Of a stretch of 19,094 bases of DNA, positions 14,949 through 19,094 are shown in pieces; the first letter of the stretch is position 1; each line of letters opens with the position of its first letter. This stretch comes from JAZDLC01 sp043802345 (lineage in GTDB: Bacteria; Planctomycetota; B15-G4; JADJEK01). The notes below the pieces were generated by a model that did not search any database, was not told the DNA's origin, and saw only the letters and a program-made list of their open reading frames with translations. The position numbers were made by a program, and so were the translations under genes. The stretch spans positions 1 to 19,094 of the forward strand of contig JAZDLC010000106.1 of assembly GCA_043802345.1 (NCBI GenBank), read 5' to 3'.

Positions 14949-15409
14949 CCAAGCTCATCCTCGTCGTAGATCCAGGGTGCAGAAATGAGATCGTAGCTGA
15001 CCAGTTCGCCCTCCTCGAAGAAGAGCTTCATCTCCTTTTCCGCCGCTTCCGGCGAGTCCGACCCGTGGATCAGATTGAACGAATCGGAGATCCCGAAGTC
15101 GCCACGGATGGTGCCGGCCTCGGCGTTCGACCCGAAGGTGGCTCCCATCATCTTGCGGCAGACCGCGATGGCGTTCCGCCCCTCCAGGGCCAGAATCAGC
15201 ACCGGGCTCTTCGACATGAAAGAGACCAGCCCCTCATAGAACGGCTTCCCTTTGTGGTCGGAGTAATGCCGCTCGAGCATCTCCCTGGGAATGAGCCGGA
15301 ACTTGGCTCCGACGATCTTCAGCCCCTTATTCTCGAACCGACCGAGAATCTGTCCGGCGAGCTGACGTTGAATTGCATCCGGCTTGAGGATGATGAGTGT
15401 GCGCTCCAC
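14945..15409 (-). CDS. ndk: Nucleoside diphosphate kinase
   Basis: The product has 154 residues from the GTG at 15409, beginning VERTLIILKPDA like typical Ndk. AAGGAG (15421-15416 on the minus strand) is 6 nt before this GTG but directly touches the in-frame ATG at 15415, so the GTG is preferred. The enzyme transfers the gamma phosphate from NTP to NDP through a phospho-histidine; His115 in FNLIHGSDS is that residue, and TIRGDFG lies just before it. Y49, K9, R85 and N112 fit the nucleotide-binding positions. The C-terminal extension (about residues 133-154) is modest. It is the first gene of the minus-strand chain, with a promoter in the divergent region at 15444-15472. Confidence 0.95.
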   Translation of the reverse strand: MERTLIILKPDAIQRQLAGQILGRFENKGLKIVGAKFRLIPREMLERHYSDHKGKPFYEGLVSFMSKSPVLILALEGRNAIAVCRKMMGATFGSNAEAGTIRGDFGISDSFNLIHGSDSPEAAEKEMKLFFEEGELVSYDLISAPWIYDEDELG

Positions 15410-15415
15410 CCGCAT

Positions 15416-15421
15416 CTCCTT
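15416..15421 (-). promoter_or_regulatory. Ribosome binding site deciding the ndk start
   Basis: AAGGAG is adjacent (0 nt) to an ATG and 6 nt from a GTG in the same frame. Normal spacing favours the GTG at 15409 as the ndk start codon. Confidence 0.6.
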
Positions 15422-15422
15422 C

Positions 15423-15451
15423 GTGAACCTGAGGAAACCGGGCATTATACT
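15423..15451 (+). promoter_or_regulatory. Candidate promoter of the coiled-coil lipoprotein gene, sharing its -10 with ndk
   Basis: TATACT (15446-15451) overlaps the TATAAT of the opposite strand by four positions. GTGAAC (15423-15428) is a poor -35 at 17 bp. Transcription would start near 15458 and give a leader of about 70 nt. Confidence 0.4.
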
Positions 15452-15472
15452 GGGCGGGAGCTGCCGGGCAGC
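15444..15472 (-). promoter_or_regulatory. Candidate ndk promoter
   Basis: Reading the minus strand, a perfect TATAAT occupies 15449-15444. A weak -35 (GCTGCC, 15472-15467) lies 17 bp upstream and coincides with one half of the palindrome at 15460-15472. Transcription would begin near 15437, giving a leader of about 28 nt before the ndk GTG. Confidence 0.5.
15460..15472. promoter_or_regulatory. Operator-like palindrome in the divergent ndk/lipoprotein region
   Basis: GCTGCC-G-GGCAGC is a perfect 6+6 inverted repeat with a 1-bp centre. It covers the predicted -35 of ndk and the start of the divergent transcript, a placement where a bound regulator could affect both. No regulator family is recognised. 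Confidence 0.35.
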
Positions 15473-15526
15473 GCACGACCCGGCGTCACCTTGGAAGATT
15501 TTGTCTCGAGGCCAGTGGAGGTTCCG

Positions 15527-16135
15527 ATGAGATCACTCTGCCTTTCCGCCGCCATCCTGGCTCTGGTTTCGACGGGAGCCTGCCGGCTCCAGCGGCAGCA
15601 CGAGTTCCTGGAACACCAGTACCAGGTGCGGGATGTGGACAACGCCATCTCGGAACAGCAGAACCTGGAGCAGGAATATCGTCGCGAGATGGCCCACGTG
15701 AACCGCCTGAATGCCGAAGTGGCCCGGCTGCTGGCCAGGGAAGAGGCGCTCGCCCTGGAGCAGCAGGACATGGACGGCCGGATCGCCGAGTCGAAGCAGG
15801 AGATGGGGGGGCTGCAGGCGCAACTGGACGTCCTGAACAAGCAGGTGGCGGACCAGAAGTCCCTGATCGTCGCGGGTCAGAAGGAGATGGAGGCCGTCAC
15901 GACACCGCAAGACCGGGCGAAGCTGGAGGCCCGGATCACCCAGCTACGGGCCGAGGCGGAACGGCTGGCGGGAGTCCTCGCCAAGCTTCCCCCGCCCGCT
16001 CCTCCGGCCCCGCCGGCGCCGCCGGCCCCGCCGGCCCCACCGGCCGAGGAGAAGCCGGCACCTCCCGCACAGGAGCAGCCGGCCGCCGCCAAGCCGGAGG
16101 AGACGCCCAAGGCGCCGGCCAAGGAGGGTGGGTAG
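15527..16135 (+). CDS. Coiled-coil lipoprotein with a proline/alanine-rich C-terminal tail
   Basis: The product has 202 residues. The ATG at 15527 is preceded by GGAGG 6 nt upstream; the frame is open further upstream but overlaps ndk and rqcH antisense. A signal sequence ends in STGAC with Cys19 as the probable lipidation site; the -3 position is Thr rather than Leu, so the lipobox is imperfect. Residues about 20-150 are a nearly continuous heptad-rich coiled coil (LNAEVARLLAREEALALEQ, LQAQLDVLNKQVADQK, LEARITQLRAEAERLAGVL). Residues 155-175 are PPA repeats and the remaining 27 residues are a Lys/Glu/Pro/Ala tail. The layout suggests an elongated envelope protein spanning or tethering across the periplasm, perhaps to peptidoglycan. 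No family is recognised. Its only close neighbour, ndk, is divergent. Confidence 0.75.
   Translation: MRSLCLSAAILALVSTGACRLQRQHEFLEHQYQVRDVDNAISEQQNLEQEYRREMAHVNRLNAEVARLLAREEALALEQQDMDGRIAESKQEMGGLQAQLDVLNKQVADQKSLIVAGQKEMEAVTTPQDRAKLEARITQLRAEAERLAGVLAKLPPPAPPAPPAPPAPPAPPAEEKPAPPAQEQPAAAKPEETPKAPAKEGG
15995..16048 (+). repeat. 9-bp coding repeat (Pro-Pro-Ala)
   Basis: Six copies of a 9-bp unit close to GCCCCGCCG encode consecutive Ala-Pro-Pro units in the lipoprotein tail. Third-position differences between copies (for example GCG and CCA) show it is not freshly expanded. Confidence 0.7.
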
Positions 16136-16154
16136 GCGGGCAATCCCACGCGGC

Positions 16155-16169
16155 TGATCACGTGGATCA
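16155..16169. repeat. Short inverted repeat between convergent genes
   Basis: TGATC and GATCA flank ACGTG in the 108-bp gap between the convergent lipoprotein and secreted-protein genes. No T-tract follows on either strand, so it is not a standard terminator. Nothing else is visible in this gap. Confidence 0.3.
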
Positions 16170-16243
16170 CTGGCGCGAGGAACGGGCGTCCACTCGCTCG
16201 GTTCCGGCCTTCCCGTCCGCGATTCCCGACCGCGCGACCGCAC

Positions 16244-17710
16244 CTACCGGATCGTGATCGATTCCAGCAGCCGATCGAGATCCTCCGCGGCGGCGCGCAG
16301 TTGATCGAGCGATCCCACGACCCGGACGGTGATCAGGTACGGGCCGGTGGTGACGTAGACGACGGTCTCGTACTGGTTGCCTGCCGACCTGGCCAGCGGG
16401 CGGTCGACCTGCACGGCATCGCGACCCGCCACCTGCCGCTTGCGAGAGCTGATTCGGGACGGAGAGTCTCTCGACACCTGGCTCCGCGCGGCGTTGTCGA
16501 CCTCGATCATGTCGTCCAGGCTCATGCTCTGGTCGAGCATGGCGATTCCGTCGATCCGGATCAGCGGCGCGTCTGGTGCCGGGCGGATGGCGTTCAGGCT
16601 GAAGAGGGAGCCGCCGTGCGACAGTTCCAGCGCGAATCCGGGCGGCGCCCGCAGCGAGAAGCCAGCGGCATCGTTGGCGAAGGTGGCGCCCTGGAGCCGT
16701 CCCCAGCCGCGGCGCCGGCTCAGTTCGTCGCCGTATTTCTGACCCTCCGGGCAATCGATGCGAATCGACTGCAGCAAGTCCTTCAGCATCGCCTGATCGG
16801 AGTCCCTGTTTCTGGGCAATCCGCGCAGATCGATCGCCAGCAGGACGGAGGGGTCGAGTTGGGCATAGACGCGGGTCAGCCTGCGCTCGGTCACCCGCTC
16901 GTTTCTTCCGCCCAAAGAACACTCCGAGCCATCGAATCGCGCGTCGGCGCGCCGGGCGGGATACCCTGCGACCTTGGTGCGCGTAAGCTTCTCGATCTTC
17001 GCCGGAGCGTTCGTGCGCACCCATTCCTCCAGATCATGGTCGAGCGCCTGGTCCAGGTCGAAGGGGCGGGCGGTCGCCAGGAGGAAGATCTCGAACTCGC
17101 TCTGGAGTTCCTCGCCGCGAAGCAGCACATGTTCCAGCGCGAAAGCGATGCGCGGCCTGGGCACCACGAAGGTCTGCTCGGGGATTTCGAAGGAGAACAT
17201 CGAGTTGGGGCTGACGTACCGGTTGCCCTGAATCGCCTCCAGCCCCTCGTGCTCGAACTCCTCCAGACCGACGATTCTGAGGGTTGCCAGCTCCTTCCGC
17301 AGGTAGATGAGGTGGCACTGCTCCTCGAGCAGGTCACGGCCTTGAGATGTGTAGCGCCTGCAGACGACCGCCTGGATCAGATGCCCATCATCCTTCAGGC
17401 CCAGTACGTGAGTCTCGCACCTGCTTCCCGCGAGCTGCTGGAGCAGATCCTCGTAGACCGTCTGAAGCTGTACCGGATCGACCTTGCCGTACAGTTCACA
17501 GCCGAACAGCGGCGAGACCGGCTCCATGATGGCGTCCAGGTCGGCGCGGGACCAGGCCGCGTCGAACCGGGTCAGAAGCGCCTTGACGGCAGGGTAGTCG
17601 TCCCGGCCAACCTTCGTTTGATCCTGCGCCACAGCAGCGACCGTTGCGCCGAGGAGCAGCGCGCATGAGAGAAGAGTCCTCGCGGCTTGCCTGGAACAGA
17701 GCATCTTCAC
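16244..17710 (-). CDS. Secreted multi-domain protein coupled to an anti-sigma factor
   Basis: The product has 488 residues from a GTG overlapping the anti-sigma stop as GTGA; an ATG two codons later is also possible. The signal peptide (hydrophobic SCALLLGATVAAVA) probably ends before Gln29. Residues about 36-155 resemble an NTF2/SnoaL-like fold (VKALLTRFDAAWSRADLDAIMEPV ... CHLIYLRKELATLRIVGLEEF). Residues about 165-320 and 343-488 look like two copies of a PsbP/DcrB-type alpha-beta domain: each opens with a FSF/FSL strand and ProGly or IPEQ, has a helix with LEEW or DMIEV, a V-AGYPARR or VAGRDAVQV strand, and ends LLQSIRI or LLESITI. No catalytic motif is evident. Its position suggests it is sensed, or regulated, by the sigma/anti-sigma pair, but that is inference. 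Confidence 0.65.
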   Translation of the reverse strand: MKMLCSRQAARTLLSCALLLGATVAAVAQDQTKVGRDDYPAVKALLTRFDAAWSRADLDAIMEPVSPLFGCELYGKVDPVQLQTVYEDLLQQLAGSRCETHVLGLKDDGHLIQAVVCRRYTSQGRDLLEEQCHLIYLRKELATLRIVGLEEFEHEGLEAIQGNRYVSPNSMFSFEIPEQTFVVPRPRIAFALEHVLLRGEELQSEFEIFLLATARPFDLDQALDHDLEEWVRTNAPAKIEKLTRTKVAGYPARRADARFDGSECSLGGRNERVTERRLTRVYAQLDPSVLLAIDLRGLPRNRDSDQAMLKDLLQSIRIDCPEGQKYGDELSRRRGWGRLQGATFANDAAGFSLRAPPGFALELSHGGSLFSLNAIRPAPDAPLIRIDGIAMLDQSMSLDDMIEVDNAARSQVSRDSPSRISSRKRQVAGRDAVQVDRPLARSAGNQYETVVYVTTGPYLITVRVVGSLDQLRAAAEDLDRLLESITIR

Positions 17711-18570
17711 CGATCCATGCCCATGGCGGAGCGGGCCAGGGCCTTGCGCAGCGACCTGTGGAATGCGTTGCCGGTGATGCGTCGTCCCCGATCGAGCACC
17801 AGCGGCTGGGAATCGAAGGAGCCGATGCTGGCGGGGAACTGCTCGGTCGAGACGGCGCGCAGCCGGACATCCAGCTCGTACCTCGCCAGAAGGTCATTCA
17901 CCGTGGGTTCTGAAGATCTCCCGGCCCTGGTCGGCTCCCCGAGGTCTCGCAGTCCCAGATAGGCCAGCATGAGCAGGGCGGCGGCGGCGGCAATCGCGGA
18001 CCGGCCGAGGCCGAAGCGGCGCCAGGGCGGAGCCACCGGAGAAGCCGGGCGCGGGACGGCCGCTGCCGGTCCGGTCTCTGCCACCTCCGACAGGATGTCT
18101 GACTGCGTGGCCGCCACCACCCGGTCCGCAAAATCGGCCCGCGGCGATGGGGCGATCCAGTTCGCCAGCAGGCTGTCCACTCCCCGGGCGATGGCGACCT
18201 GGTGGCCACACGGGGCACAGCGTTTGGCGTGACAGGAGAGGGCTTCCGAGCGCTCGTGAGAGAGGTCTCCGGACGCCCACGCATCCAGCTCCGCTCTCAA
18301 GTCCGAGCAGAGAATCTTGCCAGGTGAATCAGTCCGGCGGATCAAACAGAGGATCCGTTCTCGCAGACGGGATGGAGGAGCCGGCGCGGGCCAGGAGGCG
18401 AGTGCCTCCGCGACATCCGCGGCGGCTTGAAGCGCGTCCCAGCATCGCGGACAATTGTCCCGATGGCTCACCATCCATGTCGTCTCACTGGAGGACAGGT
18501 CTCCCTCCAGATACTCGGCGAGCAGCGAAGCGAAGCGCGGGCAGTCCTGCTGACGATCACTCACACTCAT
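17707..18570 (-). CDS. Transmembrane anti-sigma factor with two tandem zinc-binding (ZAS/zf-HC2) domains
   Basis: The product has 287 residues starting at the ATG at 18570. Two N-terminal repeats each have Cys, 26 residues, then HxxxCxxC: C10...H36-RDN-C40-PR-C43 and C88...H114-AKR-C118-AP-C121. This HxxxCxxC arrangement is the zinc-associated anti-sigma motif that clamps a group IV sigma factor. A transmembrane helix lies at about 191-207 (AIAAAAALLMLAYLGL), followed by a periplasmic part of about 80 residues with no recognised domain. It is 27 bp downstream of the ECF sigma gene and 4-bp coupled to the secreted protein. Known relatives hold their sigma factor at the membrane until a redox change or regulated proteolysis releases it; which applies here is unknown. 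Confidence 0.85.
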   Translation of the reverse strand: MSVSDRQQDCPRFASLLAEYLEGDLSSSETTWMVSHRDNCPRCWDALQAAADVAEALASWPAPAPPSRLRERILCLIRRTDSPGKILCSDLRAELDAWASGDLSHERSEALSCHAKRCAPCGHQVAIARGVDSLLANWIAPSPRADFADRVVAATQSDILSEVAETGPAAAVPRPASPVAPPWRRFGLGRSAIAAAAALLMLAYLGLRDLGEPTRAGRSSEPTVNDLLARYELDVRLRAVSTEQFPASIGSFDSQPLVLDRGRRITGNAFHRSLRKALARSAMGMDR

Positions 18571-18597
18571 TGCCTGTGTTCCCGATGACTCATCCTC

Positions 18598-19094
18598 TCA
18601 GCGCAGCACGTACTTCTTCAACTGGCCCCGCAGCGCCTCCTTGGCGCGATAGAGCCTGGATTTGACTGTTCCTTCCGAGCATCCCGCCACTTCAGAGATC
18701 TCTCGATAATCCAGATTCTGATACTCCCGAAGAACGAAGACCAGTCTCTGGTCATCCGGAAGGCGCGCGACCGCGGCCGCGATCTCGTTGCCCAGTTCCG
18801 TCGCGAGCGCCCTGTCCGCCGGACGCGGTTCTTGCGACGGAAACTCGTAGCCGCCGCCGTCGTCGCCGTCCGTCATGGAGTCAGGATGAACCACGCTCAG
18901 GCGGCGCTTCTTGAGCACGTCGAAGCAGTGGTTCTTCACGAACGTGTACACCCAGGTCGAGAACTTCACGCCCCGCTCCGGATCGAATCGGCTCAGCGAG
19001 CGATAGATCTTCAAGAACACCTCCTGGCAGATATCCTCGACCTCATCGCCGTATCGGCCTCCGACCAACCTGAAGACTGTCTGGTAGACCGGCC
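18598..19094 (-). CDS. ECF (group IV) RNA polymerase sigma factor, 5' end cut by window edge
   Basis: The frame is open through the right edge, and the residues before the TTG at 19068 (YQTVFRLVGGRYGDEVEDIC) continue sigma region 2, so the gene starts outside the window. Region 2 is visible as DICQEVFLKIYRSL, then FDPERGVKFSTWVYTFVKN, with the KKRR basic stretch after it. Region 4 covers ARLPDDQRLVFVLREYQNL and the helix-turn-helix YREISEVAGCSEGTVKSRLYRAKEAL, which recognises the -35 element. A Gly/Asp-rich linker of about 30 residues separates them. The immediate downstream gene is a zinc anti-sigma factor, the standard arrangement for ECF pairs. No autoregulatory promoter can be sought because the upstream region is not included. 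Confidence 0.93.
   Translation of the reverse strand, partial: PVYQTVFRLVGGRYGDEVEDICQEVFLKIYRSLSRFDPERGVKFSTWVYTFVKNHCFDVLKKRRLSVVHPDSMTDGDDGGGYEFPSQEPRPADRALATELGNEIAAAVARLPDDQRLVFVLREYQNLDYREISEVAGCSEGTVKSRLYRAKEALRGQLKKYVLR

Noticed and set aside
14813..15526. Upstream in-frame extension of the coiled-coil lipoprotein
   Set aside because: It would run antisense through ndk and rqcH. The ATG at 15527 has a good RBS and gives a lipoprotein signal.
16136..16243. A possible bidirectional terminator between convergent genes
   Set aside because: The TGATC/GATCA repeat is short and no T-tract follows on either strand, so it is listed only as an inverted repeat.
16301..17668. A 455-codon plus-strand frame inside the secreted-protein gene
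   Set aside because: It has no RBS or domain pattern. The minus-strand gene has a signal peptide and a coupled start.

Overview
The window is a dense, GC-rich (about two-thirds G+C by eye) bacterial chromosome segment with no tRNA, rRNA, CRISPR array, insertion sequence or phage gene. No intergenic gap exceeds about 120 bp, and most neighbours are joined by 4-bp ATGA/GTGA/TTGA stop-start overlaps. Several features fit a planctomycete-like (PVC group) or other uncultured didermic environmental lineage: LamG and other beta modules on a giant secretion-linked protein, TPR proteins with a DnaJ-like cysteine motif, lipoproteins, an ECF sigma/zinc anti-sigma pair, and a CGTWCT/AGWACG hexamer hairpin repeat. 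The assignment is an inference and no marker here proves it.

Region 1 (1-8862, + strand) is one tightly coupled operon. It begins, cut by the window edge, with a giant protein of more than 1,530 residues. Its N-terminal part resembles the pseudopilus-tip subunit GspK and its remainder carries LamG-like and repeated beta modules. A GspJ-like and then a GspI-like pseudopilin follow, then a secreted TPR protein with a C-terminal zinc-ribbon-like cysteine quartet, and a secreted parvulin-type peptidyl-prolyl isomerase. A rho-independent terminator closes the unit. GspK, GspI and GspJ form the tip complex of type II secretion pseudopili, so the most attractive reading is a pseudopilus or pilus whose tip protein has become a large adhesin-like or sensor-like molecule. 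One beta module appears to be shared by the K-like and J-like proteins. The leader of the I-like pseudopilin is built from a hexanucleotide inverted repeat.

Region 2 (8876-11696, + strand) holds scpB (chromosome segregation, without scpA beside it) and a membrane-anchored PpiD/SurA-like periplasmic chaperone. The chaperone's expected isomerase region is replaced by low-complexity acidic and Lys/Glu-rich sequence.

Region 3 (15472 down to 11623, - strand) is a second chain: ndk, rqcH (NFACT family, ribosome rescue), a TPR lipoprotein, rnpA (RNase P protein) and yidD. The usual rpmH is absent upstream of rnpA. yidD converges on, and overlaps by 74 bp, the chaperone gene of region 2.

Region 4 (15444-16135, + strand) is a coiled-coil, proline-rich lipoprotein gene divergent from ndk. 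The two may share one symmetric -10 element.

Region 5 (19094 down to 16244, - strand) is an ECF sigma factor (cut by the right edge), an anti-sigma factor with two tandem zinc-binding domains and one membrane helix, and a secreted multi-domain protein translationally coupled to it. This looks like an envelope-signalling cassette.
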